From Plecoglossus altivelis (lineage: Eukaryota; Chordata; Actinopteri; Osmeriformes; Plecoglossidae), in assembly GCA_036571765.1 (NCBI GenBank), contig BROE01000015.1, positions 4,320,977-4,384,976 of the forward strand: DNA of 64,000 nt, in the 5' to 3' direction. Below are positions 34,331 to 47,443 of this stretch, one piece after another. The position numbers were made by a program, and so were the translations under genes. The notes beneath the pieces are model-generated. The model worked only from the letters and a program-made list of their open reading frames with translations. It ran no database searches and was not told the origin of the DNA. Positions within the stretch are counted from its first letter, which is position 1; each line of letters begins with the position of its first letter.

Positions 34331-37300
34331 GATAACACCTTCTATTTATAATGCTCTTTTCTTATACTCAAAACACCTGTTACCATTTATGATGGACTAG
34401 CATCAGTCATTGTGCTAAGGTGTCAAGTCCTGGCTAAAATGATCTTTCAATGTGGACCAATGTTCCAGCTAGTTGACGTTCTGCTTCACTGTCACACACA
34501 CAGCTTTCAGTCACACATATTTATTAAGACAAAAGTCTTTCGTCCATATCTACTGCCAAAGTGAGCACAGGCTTAGAGTGTAGAGAGTCATGGGGTGTCA
34601 AAAAGACTGATGCTGTTTCAATTCCTCATACCCCACCACCATTCACGGTCATGCGCACACACACAAAACATGTCAAGGAAATGGTGCTTAGTAGCTTAAT
34701 CAATTTACAGTTGAAAGATCTACAAGATTGAATGCTTCAGTCGACCATCTGCCAAATCAGAAGGCAAAACTGCTACAGGCCCCGAAATCAGACTGAGAAA
34801 ACAGAAATATAGTTTCCTTGTATCTATTCTGGCAGAGGGAATAATTGAGTGTTTATCTTTCTGCAATACTATTAGACACACAGAGAGATTACCAGAGTTT
34901 TGCATAGAACATCTCCCTTTTAGTCTTGGCATGAAGTGCCACCCATTAAAGACAATCAGGGAAACTATGGTACACTAAAGACTGTGCTATTGTCCAGCCT
35001 TTCTGTTTCACCTCCTTTTCTTTATCTGTCTAAAGTTACTGGGTTTCCCCTTCGTCCCGTTTTGCTGCCCCTGCCTGGCCTGGTTTCCTCCACCACCATC
35101 AGATTCTCTGCCAATTCCATCTCTGCCCTGTAGATGCCTGAGCCTTTTTCAGTTGTTTACCCAGACGCATAGTCTATAACCCCCAACATAACCTCCCAAA
35201 TCATTCTCATTAAGCATGGTTCCCTGACTCCTCATCAAGACGTCTAAACATCCCTACAAGGGAAGCCATCATATTAATACCAGTATTACTCATCTTGATG
35301 ATGATGAATGTAATAATTGGTGCTGGCAAATACTGGAATTGGGCCAAGCTTAATAGTAAAATCAATAGAAACACAATAACCTTTACCCATATATAAAATC
35401 ATACATATGGCGGATCTGGGTTCTAATACAAATACCACCCCCATTATTCAAAGTGTTTGAAAGCAACTTGTGGCTGAATTTACCATGGAAAATGAAGTGC
35501 CAACATTCTTCAAACTCAGATATTTATAGTTTTATCCAATACTGTCATAGCTGGTCAGTAATTAAGTGACTCTGTTTTAACAGTTAGTTTTCAGTGAGCA
35601 AAAGACAGCACAAGCTGTGCCCACCAAAACATTGTTTATGCCAATAAACAATCTCAAATGGATATTCCTATATTCAACCAAATGGAATAAAATCTAATAC
35701 AGTTCACATCTGTGTAGGTTCACAGACACATTGCCTACTACTGATCTACAAATAAATCGTATTTATTCTCATTTCCAGACGTGTGACCTAGAAGTCTGGC
35801 TACTATGATTTAAATTATCAATGCTGCAAAGCTGCAGTTTTGAAGCTATTGGTTCTGAATTTGCCAGTCTAGCAACATTCTCTCTTGACTGCATCTACAG
35901 ATTTGTCCTCAAAAGTAGTTTAGGACTATGTTAAACAGCTCTGTCTGTAAGATCAATTGGTGTGTTACCATATCAAGTTAAGGTTCCAGGAAGACTGGTC
36001 AAAAACACTTTGGCTTGATTAAAAAAGTTATAAAAGAGCTTTATTGAGCAAAACAGTTGACATTTTGATGCTACAATAGATTGCATGCTCCCCGTTATTG
36101 TGAGGAAACATTTAGGGAGCTAAGCCATTCGTTGCAAACATCTTTCCAGATTCCTGCTTTGCCTTTAATCTATTTTCACTTTAAACCTAATTTATAAATG
36201 TTTTTTAATGTTATATCCAATCTACACATTTGTAAACCTATTTACCCTTTGCCCAACAGTGCCAGTGTACAGGACAGTGTTTGCATGGTGATTAAACGGA
36301 ATGTCCATACCATGAGTTTTCAGCACATGATATTTACGTATATGGATGTTTGGCTAAATATCCTCTCTAATAGTACATGGGCTGTCAGTTATCATTAAGG
36401 TACACATAGAGGGAACATGTCATCTTTCTGTGAGCCACAGAATACAGAAGGATAAAGAGGGGGGTGGAGAGGGGGGTGACACAAAAGCCCATGTTTTTTT
36501 ACTTTGTAAGAACCCACACTAAATGTCATTCACCAGCCCTCTGGGCCTGCACAGCTGGCATAGTGAATCAGGCAAGCGGTTAACCATTTGTCACTATGCT
36601 GCACTCATATGTATATCATATTGTAGATATACTAAGCAAGATGCAAAATATGCGTAGCAAGCCCCACTGTAATTAGGTCAGTAATCCACGCTTTTTTTTG
36701 GTGGTCATTCATGAAGACCCAGCTGTGAGGACATTTAAAAGATTTTATGTACTAGGCCACATGTTAGACAGCTCTATCTAGGCCAACATGGATGAAAGAA
36801 TGGTTTTGTTCATGTTTTTTGCCTTCCAAATTTTCATCTCACCTCACTGGAAATAAGAGCTTGGAGGAAATGAATGTGTGTGAGCGAGTGGTGTGAATAG
36901 GGCTCCAATAAACCTTTTTTTGACAATCTACTAATCGAACGATTATTTCAACGATAAATCATCTGATCCATTGTATAAATCGAAGATGTTTCCGTTTTAA
37001 ATGCTTCAACATGCATGTCGTGCTGCCCTGGAAGCCAGGTTCTGCCCTGCATCAGTAGCCACAACATAACCATTGTGTTTGAAGTTTTGTAAAATACTAG
37101 TTCGGCTTTGTCAGCACTCCTCATGGGCACAGAGTCGACTCGTCTTCTGCTGGTTTGTATGCTCTAGTATAGACTGGCAACGTAGTGTTGCACTAAGCAA
37201 ATTATGTTACTGCTCGTAGAGTCCAATAGGAGATGTCTCACCTCAGGCCACTCGGAGCTCTACTCTGTGACCCCAGGTTACTTATGGTGAACATTATCAC

Positions 37301-39839
37301 AATCCAACATGGTTTATATACCATTTCAATTCGTACATATTTCCCAATATTTCACGTTTTTTAAATTATTGCTCTGCCATTTCTTGTTCAAATACTGTTA
37401 TATTAATAAAAAATCTGCAACAATTTATTCCTCTAGTAGAAAACTTCATCTAAAGCGATGTATGCCAACAGGGTGTAATTTGGCCTTGCAACTTCTAGAT
37501 CTGCAGTCAGTCATTTCCCTACTCACACGACATGCCGCCACTCAAGGCCACCACTCCTCACTGTGCAGAGAGCAACAATCGGTGATCACTTTTGAGTCTG
37601 TTACGCTTGAAGCAGAATGTAATTGAGTTAACTACTTGGCTACCACAGTTTTATCGTAGTTTTTTCAATTTACTTGAAGACAAACCCAATAACTAATCAA
37701 TGATGTCATTGGTAGATTGATATCATGAATGAGAGGACATGGTAAAGACCTTGCATTGTCTGGTGTCAAGGGAAGAAGAGCCTATAGCATTGCCTTGTTT
37801 TCCTGTTGTCCGGTGACATGACAGAAATCCCAGTGTAAAGTATTATGATCTCACTCACATTTCAGCATTTACATTACATTATGAATTACTATTGCAACCT
37901 TTGTATTTCCCAAAGATTAACTGTTGAACAAACCGATGGGTTTCCCTGCGAGTAGGTAATGGTACACTGGGTGCAGGCAGTAAGGCGTCAGCTATACTCT
38001 GCTCTGGTTGCAACGCATGCACCTATGTCTCAGCAGCATCCACGTCCACGTGACCAGGACATGCTATTTCATCATGCTATGCTGGAGGTTAATCTCAATT
38101 GGGATGCCCATGAAGATGTTTTTTTCCCTCCATATCACGTGGTTTACGATGAAGTGTAGTGTAGTGGATACATGCTTTTGGGACCCTAGGTTAGATTTTT
38201 TTTTCTATATTCTCCTCTCATGAATGCACGCAATGACTTAATTCGGTTGACTGCAGTTTAAATAGCAATAAAGCCTATTGGAGATGCTTAAGCTTCAGGG
38301 AAGAACGCAATTATTTTTTGTTACACAATTTTAAACATTGTGAGATATCTTTTTGAGAGGGCAAGAACGCACCGTCAGCAAGTTACCATCCGAGAAATAT
38401 CATGCATGTTGTGTGGAAAAGAACGCAATGAGTAGCCCATCCTGCATTGCTTGTTGAAATCCTACTACGTTCAAATGCATTTGGAATTAATGACTGGATA
38501 ACACTGTCGATCAGTTTAAATTGGCCTGCCGCAGGTTAGATGTTGCAAAAAGACATTCATCCAACACTTCGAATGAAATGTCATCGATGCTTGGAAATGA
38601 TGCACTGCACTCTTCATACCAAGCGCTCGACACCTGCATCTGCTATAAAGCACCCACTGTCAACGTTTCGCCGAAGATTACAAAATGGAGATGAGAGAAG
38701 GATTGAGATGCCATGGGTTGCAAACACACATATTTAATTTTTAACATCCTTATATTTAGATTCTGTTTTGCCTTTCATGTTGCTAAAACAATTAGCAAGT
38801 CATAAGAGATTAGCGTGACTCTTACCGCTTTAGTCCATAGAAGGGCATGCTTTTCCATTTTCGATAGGAAAGCAATTCTAGTGCGTGTTCCCAATGACGA
38901 CATCGGGCATTTCCGGAGGTGAAACTATAATCCCTATTATCGTTTAAAAGGCGCCTGTCCTCGTTGAAGAATGCTACGCAATGCTCTGCACCATCCACAT
39001 CGGGATAGAAGTCTACTACACCCAGTGCCGGGTTCAAATGCGTCTAATATGCCTTTGAAAGGGGCGTGCCAAATGGTGTGTGTGAGCGCTCGAATTATAG
39101 TATAGCCTATCTTTCCTGAATAAATATATTCTAAGCAGACAAAGTCTCTCTTTGCGTAGACGGTTGTTTGTATTTAACATTCTATATGATGGCTAACTTG
39201 TCACTATGGTCATAATATTATCGATAGCACTCTTGGAGAGCGTCGGTAAACTATAATTGACTGATTGAGCTCACCATCGGGTGTCAAATGATCATTTGGC
39301 CTTCAACTGTGAGTGTGTTGATTAAAATGAGTTCGTTTTTACCAGATTGAAATGACACACCTCTGCTTATATGATGCTTCATAATATAGGCACTAAATAA
39401 AACTGCTTTTGCAACAATTCAGTTCATTAGACTTCAGTAGGCAAAAATACACCTACAGTTGTCTGAACTCACGACACAATGTTAGAATACCATGGGACAT
39501 CAGATGGTGTAGGCTACTGAGTGATAGATACCTTTTAGGATGGAAACTCGAAATTACTACATCATTAATATGCATAACGTGTGGGATTGAGGAGTCGGTC
39601 GTAACTGCGTAGCTGAGTTAATAAAACAGGGACGATTACCAGTAAATACCAGTATTGACTTTGTGTTTGGGGACCCTACATTCAGCCTGTTGGTCTTAGT
39701 GGGGAAGGCCTGGTGGACAGAGAACCATTACTATCTTATCAATCAATAAATCAATAAATCAATTAATACCAGCAATGTATTGGTTAAATTTGATTATACA
39801 TTACTGTCAGTCCCTTCAAAGGTATACAGACATAATGGT

Positions 39840-40420
39840 ACTGTGAGTTATTAAAAGACCGCGACCGCTTAATATACCTTTTCGATGTGCTTAAGCATAA
39901 ATACGTCTTCAGTGCAGTATACATTTTTCAGTCTCATCTGGTACGAATACATCCAGTCATCGCGTTCTTTAGGGACCTCTCATATAGTCTACCCTCTGCC
40001 TGTACTTTCGATTTCACAGAACAAGTAATGAGGATGCCGTTCCTTAACCACGTCCACGTAATACACCTTTTCCACATACTGCTACTACAATTTACACGCA
40101 TTGACGCCGCGCAATATACGTTCTTCAGTTATGTCTAGTGCAAATACGTCAGACAAGTAATACACCTTTTGGATGTACTGTAGTGTAACTACGGTTTACA
40201 CACAACGACGCTGCGCAATATATTCTCCTCAATTACATCTAATGTAAATATCGCAGACTGCGTAATTCCCTCTTTCGATACACTTGAGTTTGACGACGAC
40301 CTCTGCGCTACATACGTCTCAGTTATATGCAGGGTAATTACTGTCAGTCATCGCATTCTTTTGGGAACCTCTCGTTTTGTTGTCACGGAAGAAACAAGGA
40401 GTGAGGTTCCCTAAGGATGA
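39840..40420 (+). repeat. CpG-rich cluster of degenerate sub-repeats, identity unknown
   Basis: Motif gacgcYgcgcaatata occurs at 40103 and 40207, with a diverged third form near 40295 (spacing about 104 and 88 bp). Each is followed by tctcagttat-type sequence and YtagtgYaaata. The block cagtcatcgcRttctttNgg followed by gaacctctc occurs near 39953 and 40343. CpG density is clearly above the flanks. A 9-bp inverted repeat (gggaacctc / gaggttccc) closes it at 40363-40411. It could be part of an LTR or a DNA-transposon end; no ORF of such an element is visible. Confidence 0.4.
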
Positions 40421-41283
40421 AGATTCTATCACCACAGAACTTAAATCCCTACACACGTTAAATATCCTCAAGCATCAGTCAAGTCCTTGGTTATTAGACT
40501 GGTATGATACGGATGGAACCGAGTTTCCCAGGTTCTCACCTTGTCCGCTGCTGAGGATCTCTGAAGACGATCTCAGATTATTTTAACCACCTTTTTCTCT
40601 GTTAGGATGGTGGGTTCCTTTTATTTTATATAGCAAAGATTACAGCAATCAATATCAATTTCCTAAAAAAGGCTCATCTAAAGGTGTAGCAAAAAACAAA
40701 AATTATAAAAGCGCTGAGGTAGGTTTGTTGCGGTCAAGGGGCCTCACTCTTATAACTCACGTAGACTGTAAATCAAAGTTATTCCATCTCTCCCACTCTT
40801 CAGTTTCCCTAATATTCCTTTATATGGGCTCCTAACCGCATACATTTTCACAAGTTGGCAGCATTGTTTGGTTGTCAAGACAGTTACACACATACAAAGG
40901 CACATACGTTGACCTTCCTATCAGCATCCTGTTTTTTTCTGAGAGCATGTCTTATCGCCTGTGTACATTCTTCACATATGACAAAACCACATAGATAGGT
41001 TAGCATGCTGACCTTTCAGTGCGCATTCAGTCTTGCTAAGAACGTTTTTTGTTGCATGGAACACATGCATTTAAGTCAAAGCCACTCACATAGGTATGTC
41101 TGGTGACTTATCTACAAGTAGCTTGGCCTTCCGAGAACATCGGCCATTCTGTGTTTCTAAGAGCATTCTTTTCATGTTACATCCTGGATGATCTCCAATC
41201 GTTCAGCACGGTTTGGGAAGGGATTGTGACAACCTCTCTTCAGGGGTTGTTAGATGGCTGTATTATATTCCTAAGTATATTAA

Positions 41284-41420
41284 GGATGTAGGCCCAACAT
41301 CCAAATAGATATGCCAGGGATGTAGACCCAACATATGAATTGATATGTTAAGGATGTAGGCTCAACATACAATTTATATGTTAAAGATGTGAACCAACAT
41401 ATAAATTGATATACAATAAA
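41284..41420 (+). repeat. 34-bp minisatellite, four copies
   Basis: The unit ggatgtaggcccaacatatg, continued by aattgatatgttaa, begins at 41284, 41318, 41352 and 41385 (periods 34, 34, 33) with moderate divergence. Confidence 0.85.
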
Positions 41421-44034
41421 GATGAGAAATGTGAAGGCTTCAGACATTTGTACACCATCTTATGAAGTACTCACTGCCCCTTATATAACTTCTCTGTATT
41501 CAATGAAGACTATTTCTTTTAGATGCTGTCATGTGCTAGATTGCCATGGTGGAACCAAGCCCCTCATATATTTCTCTCTTTTAAAAAGCCCTTCAAGTGT
41601 CAATCATCACCAGTGTCATTGATGTATCAAACAATCTCCCTTTTGTCTGTATTGGGCATCGTTCTGTTTGATCAGAGAGTTGATCTTAACACAGCTTCCC
41701 ATAGACAAGGTGCAGGAGAAAAACCATCACCAAAACACCTCAACAGGCCATTAAACTGGTGATTTGTGTCTTGTTGTGTAAGGCCCTACTACTCTGGATC
41801 GGTTATTTCCCCCTTGAGAACAACAGGAATAAAAGCGTTGACCCTGTAGGATGAGTATACTATTGTTTTTCATTCACTCTCAATGGAGGCAGACTAAGTA
41901 GTATGCCTTGTGGGTTGGCATATGTACTGTCTTTCACTTCTAAAAGGAGAGAAAACTTGGGATTTTGAGTGCAATGCATGGAAATGGTTTGACACTTGAC
42001 AATTAGTTATGCCTTCAGAATATGAAAATGTGTAATACCCTGTTCTGTGGGGTGATGTTGCAATAATTTCTAGGCCAGAGAAGGTGTGGCTCCTGTTTGT
42101 ACAGTTTATTTTATTATAAACACGAGATTGAAGTCTGCTGAAATTAAAAGATATGTTGTCTTTTATATCAAATTGTTGAAAAAGTACATTCAAGCAAATT
42201 ACTGTAAAACAAATGTTAGAAATGATTCATATTCTTATTAGTGTAATATGTTGTTTGTGAGCTTGCCTGACACTATGTGATCTGGAATATTCCCTCAACA
42301 GATAACCACGACCAGTTACACCCCATTTGCATCAGACACACCAAAAACGTCAGCCATTCAAAAGTATTTTCAGCCACATTTGACTGTTGTGCAGTCGCAG
42401 TTCAGATTCTGCATTTCCAGCAGTAACATCAGGGTCACATCAAGCAGAAGCACCATCTATGTGGATAGATACTTGAAGGGGCTTAAGAGCTCCTTCATGG
42501 ATTTTCTTCATCACTTTCCTTTTTAACATGAACATACGCCAGCTGTGCACTCAGCTGTGAGTGTAGCATAGAGGCACCTACAGAGGACAAGATCAATGTT
42601 CCTCCATTCAGGCATCCCTGAATGAAGAGGCCTCTAAGGAGCCATCAATCAACGTAACTGCTGGAAGGACCAAAAAGCATGATGTGTTCAAATAGGATTA
42701 TGTAGAAGCAGCATAGGGTGTATAATTAAATGGTCATCATAATTTGGTGCCAAGTATGTTTTTGTAAAAAATGCTAAACCTCTGTTACGATAGCAGCATG
42801 AACTGTTCAAGGTTAACTGTTCTCCACTTGATATGCTAAACGCTTCTCGCAAAATCTTTATCTCTGGAAAACATTAACACAAATTTTGTTCTGCATACAA
42901 ATTAATAACATAAGGTAGCTGCAGGTCAAAAATGTGTAATTCACTGCAACATTAAAAAGCAACTGTATGTGAATTAATGTACAGTATATAATATACATTC
43001 TACAGTCATATTGATTTCTATTGTATTTATTTTTCTACGGTATAAGATGGTTTCCTAATCCAATTTGACATGTGGGTAAATTGACATTGACACCAGTAAG
43101 ATCGGTCAAGATGTTTACATATGCGACCTTTGAGAAGGGCACTTGTGTACATCCTATGGACAATGCACTTAAGGACAAACCGGTTTCACAATTGAAATAT
43201 TGTCTTATTTTTTCACTGGTTACAAAAACAAACCATAAAATGTTTTTCACCTGAGGCAAGACTGGAAAAAGTGTATAGTACATCATTTAGCGTATCGTAC
43301 CACATTCTGCTTATTCTCAGCAGAGTGGCTAAAATAAAATTTAGGCTGGAACTACACCATTGTCTAGACTCTAGCCACTCCACAGAGACTGGCACCAAAG
43401 TCATCTATGCTAGCAACAACCTTGAAGTGAGTGTCCAGTCTCAACTCCAACTCCCACGAGCAAATAGGATACATGATTCCCCCAGACCCACAGTCGCATG
43501 CATGGCGTAAGCAGCCTCTGCTGGATCAAGTGAAGCGATTTGGCTTTGCAAGGATAAGCGTGCTACTGGATAGGACACACCTGCCTGTATCACAAATTTA
43601 GAGACTACATGCTGGAGACAGTTGTGGCAGTAAATAACCCATTTCGTGCTAAATCCCTTTAAACCTCCTTTTTTTCACTAAATGAAAGACTGTCATTTAC
43701 AGCTGTGTGTGTGAAGAGCTCAACCAAACGAATATGTACATACATTCTTCCCATGTCAGCTGTGTTAGCCTGGAGCTAATTCTGTTAGTGTATTGGACTA
43801 CGAGCATTCATTGACTGGCCTGCATATGATAGCACCTCCTGCACTCTGTAGTCCTGGTGCCCAGTGCACAATCCTGTATGCATTATTAATGTGGCTTGCT
43901 GCTTGATTGTGCTTGCTGCTTGTGGGTCTCCGCCTGAGGTCCCTTTGGTCCATGGGGGAGGGAGGAGAGGAGGAAAGACATAAAAATCGTTCACTCAGCA
44001 GAACAGCTTCTGAATGGGATCTATTGGCACAGTC

Positions 44035-44087
44035 CACACACACACACACATGTTCCCACATACACACACACGTACACACCTACACAA
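44035..44087 (+). repeat. (CA)n-rich microsatellite
   Basis: An interrupted CA dinucleotide tract with tgttccc, ta and cgta interruptions. Confidence 0.85.
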
Positions 44088-45838
44088 ACTATAAGTACTA
44101 CCATGCACGCACAGGCCTTCTGACATCACTCTCATACACAGTGAACATGCAGACATCTCTTCGATATGAACTTCTTCCTCAGGCCTTTATTCTGCCAGTC
44201 AGGGCTTTAATACACTATTGACATTGTAGTGCATGTTTTGACATATTGTTGTTGTTTTACAATCCAAATCTCTGTTGTTTAATTTAGCTTTGCTTGTAGA
44301 GCATTATCCATTGAATGACTATCAACCATAGAAATTTTTTTACTGAACAAAGGTAGATTGACCTGCAATCCGAAATCATGCGCAACAAAGTCAAATGAAA
44401 TCGTTCCTTACATTGAATTAGTCAAATCTAAACCCAAGATCTCAGGAAAAGCAGAAGCAGAGGACACATTGAAAATTGTGATGAGTAAGAAGATTAGTAT
44501 TTGACTGTTATGACTGTATTTTCTCATCTACTACTTCAGTAGATAGGCCTCAAGCCTCTTTCCCCACCTAACGATTAGATCTGTAGTTTCGGACCTCGTG
44601 TAGTGAAAATTAAAACCTTATTTCAGCAGGATCAAGACTCTTTTGGGGAACCAGGGTGGAGAAGCAAGGTGGTGCTAGCGGGAGAGAATTAAAGTCGGTT
44701 ATGTAAAACGTCAAAGCATCCGATGAAAAGGGCTTCATAGGCCACAGATCAGATAAGCTTTAAGGCAATCCAGCTCTGATATACGAGGCAGAAACCCAAT
44801 AATACATTCATACATTTTATTATACAAATGCACAGCTCAGAGGCAACCCAAACAAAATCATTCCTGAACGTCTTCTACATTTGTGTACTAACTTCTTGCA
44901 ATTATTATACTGTAGGCTGAGAGTTGATATTCATTCAATAGAGCTAGTTACAGTAAATTGTATCGCAAAAAACAACAACCTTTAACTGCACTTTAGACAA
45001 TTTTATCATACAGAACCATGTGTTTTGTTCTAACTTCCACAATGCGGCATGTGTATGGTGGATAGACGCTGACTATATTACACCAATACTGTAAATACTG
45101 AGTAGGAAGGTTTATTTAGGGGTGACTTCATTGCCTGCTTTCCCAACCAACTTTCAATAGGGCAAGGGCAGCTTTTGGGAGGATTACGGAAGATTAGTCA
45201 CAGCGGGGCTCCGACCTGAACCCCTTTAGAAAGACAGATTTGGGTCACAGAAAAGGAACTTTGTAACTACCCCTTTGGGGATTTCAATGCAAGAAAAAGA
45301 GCACATAGGAAATCATCCACATCAACCCTGATCCTTCTATTCCACCATCCAGAAGACAAGTGAAATAACGTCCTTGTTAAATAAAATGGATTTTCAAACA
45401 ACGTGACATGGTGCAGGTCTTTTGCAAGGTGCAAATGAAAGTCGACTTTCTCCCTAAAAAGATACACAAGGCCCTTGGTGTCTTTTGTAGCGATGGCGTA
45501 AGGTTCTAGCATTTTCTAGATTTTTCAGGCAGTCACAGACCAGAAGGATTTTGATCAAAACAGAACAGTGTTGCCCAATCAGCCAAGAGTACTTTTTCAA
45601 GTCAATCCAAGGGCAGGATATGCCATTTTAGATAGGTCTATTATAGTCTATTACCAGTGTATTTTAAAGGGCCATCCTTTTACACTAATAAATGACCAGT
45701 AAAAACGAATAAAGGAATATGTCTTATGTGTTGTTCAAGTGAATGAATTCCATCGATCTCAAGTCTCAAATGGAGTGGTGCATTGCAGGTATTCTGCAGC
45801 ATCAGGTAATTACAGAGCTGGGGAAGGGAACCTCTGTC

Positions 45839-45877
45839 ATTGGCTCAATCTTTGACAGCTGGGGAAAGAATATAAAG
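45839..45877 (+). promoter_or_regulatory. possible core promoter: inverted CCAAT and TATAAAG
   Basis: ATTGG at 45839-45843 and TATAAAG at 45871-45877 are 27 bp apart in a GC-richer context, followed by a (GA)n tract at 45897-45911. No ORF downstream resembles a protein. It might drive a non-coding RNA or be chance. Confidence 0.15.
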
Positions 45878-46088
45878 CTCCAATGCAGGGAATGAGAGAG
45901 AGAGAGAGATGGCAGCGAAAGAACAGTAACTAATGCCTGAGAAGGAAGGTCAGGTTTGAGTTATCCTCCAGAACTGGCCAAGTGAACAGCAACAGCGAAG
46001 GATTTTCAGTGGGTTTCAGCTGTACGTGGCAAACACTCAATCGACATCCCTATCTGTGGCATTTACATTCTAGGGGATGATGTGCACT

Positions 46089-46111
46089 GGGGGGGGGGGG
46101 GGGGGGGGGGG
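46089..46111 (+). repeat. poly(G) tract of 23 bases
   Basis: An uninterrupted run of 23 G, flanked by tgtgcact and accgggc. Such length is unusual in vertebrate DNA and also prone to sequencing error. Confidence 0.9.
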
Positions 46112-47405
46112 ACCGGGCAAAGAGCCGATGGCAATGCTCACAGAGCAAGCTGATGAAGAGGAATGTGGGAGCGGGAGAGTGGGAGAGAAATAGAGGCAGA
46201 AAAAGGGAGCAATGGGTCTTCACTGTGTGATTGTCTGTACTGCCTACAGCTGCCATTCAGCTGCAAATAATTTGCTGTCTGCTCTAGTGTGCACAGCTGA
46301 GAAAAGGCTTCTTTTAGTAAGCCGTTTGAAGCGCGACAATCCAAGTTGTTGTCCTTTCTCTGGATCATCACATACAATCAGTTTTCAAAATTCGTTTTTA
46401 ATGATCGCAATCTGCGATCAACATTTGCCAATGGAAATTGTGCTCTTTCCCTGTGATTCCCTCAACTTGGAGCAGTCTGAGGATCGCTGAGGCGAGATGT
46501 GAGCAAGACTTGGTTCCTTCAACAGTTGAAGTGTGGCTTCAGTGTGAGGGACGGCGTCTGCTTCAATGCCATTGACTGGACTCTGAGGATAGCGTTAGCT
46601 GGTCTTACTCAGCTAACCATATTATCTGCTGTATACTTTACGCCAAGTATCGGCAATCTTTAATTTCCTCTTAATACATCCAATGTCTTCAGAATTTGCT
46701 GAACATTCCCTTTTTGTTCTAAACAAGTCAGGCCTGGGCTCGCAAATTGTTTAGATGCGTGGACTGCATTGCCCAAAAGAAAAGGTCATTTTCAAGTACT
46801 TTATATAGTACAAACGTTAATGGGGCAGACGCCTATACACTCTAAGTGACACGCAAAGGCCTACATTTTAGACTCAGAACTCTAGGCCAGCAAGGTCACT
46901 CCAATACATTTGGATCCCTGTTCAGCAGTTGCTGGAATGACATCACTGCATGATGGTAGATATAGATTGGCACAGCAGAACAATTGCCGGGATACATAAT
47001 AGTCACAATTGACGCTATCAACCTGTACAGTGAAGCAAATGACTGTCATCATCAAGATGAAATTAGGGTTGGTACGTCTTTCTTCAGGATTCTTATCAAC
47101 CACGGCACCTGTAAAAGATGGCTGTAATCTAGCTTCAAGGTGTGCAATTCCATTCGGTTACTTTTTATTATTATCCAGTCTGTCAATGCTCCCATTATTT
47201 CCAGACCTTTTCCCGTGGTCCTCTGTCTGTTCTTCTGGCAGAACTGATACACATTCTCCAGCACCGTCCTCTAGTAATTGCTTTCATTTTTCATCCACAG
47301 ATCTCTGCCAATCGGTTGATTCTGCAAAGTTCTGTGTGTAACCCTGTGCCGTTCACTCGCCCTTCTCTGAATGTATTATTCCCTGTTATATCCTCAATGT
47401 ATCTT

Positions 47406-47443
47406 GTATATATGTATATATATATATATATATATGTATATAT
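47406..47443 (+). repeat. (TA)n microsatellite
   Basis: A TA dinucleotide tract with two TG interruptions. Confidence 0.9.

Noticed and set aside
36900..37660. hAT-like terminus (ctaatcgaacgattatttcaacgat)-type sequence
   Set aside because: The resemblance to fish hAT MITE ends is by memory only, and no matching inverted end was located.
38822..39037. 71-codon minus-strand open frame followed by a donor-like site
   Set aside because: It opens with TTG, has an in-frame TAG just upstream and no early ATG, and matches no protein family I know. A TATA-like word upstream on the same strand is too weak to rescue it.
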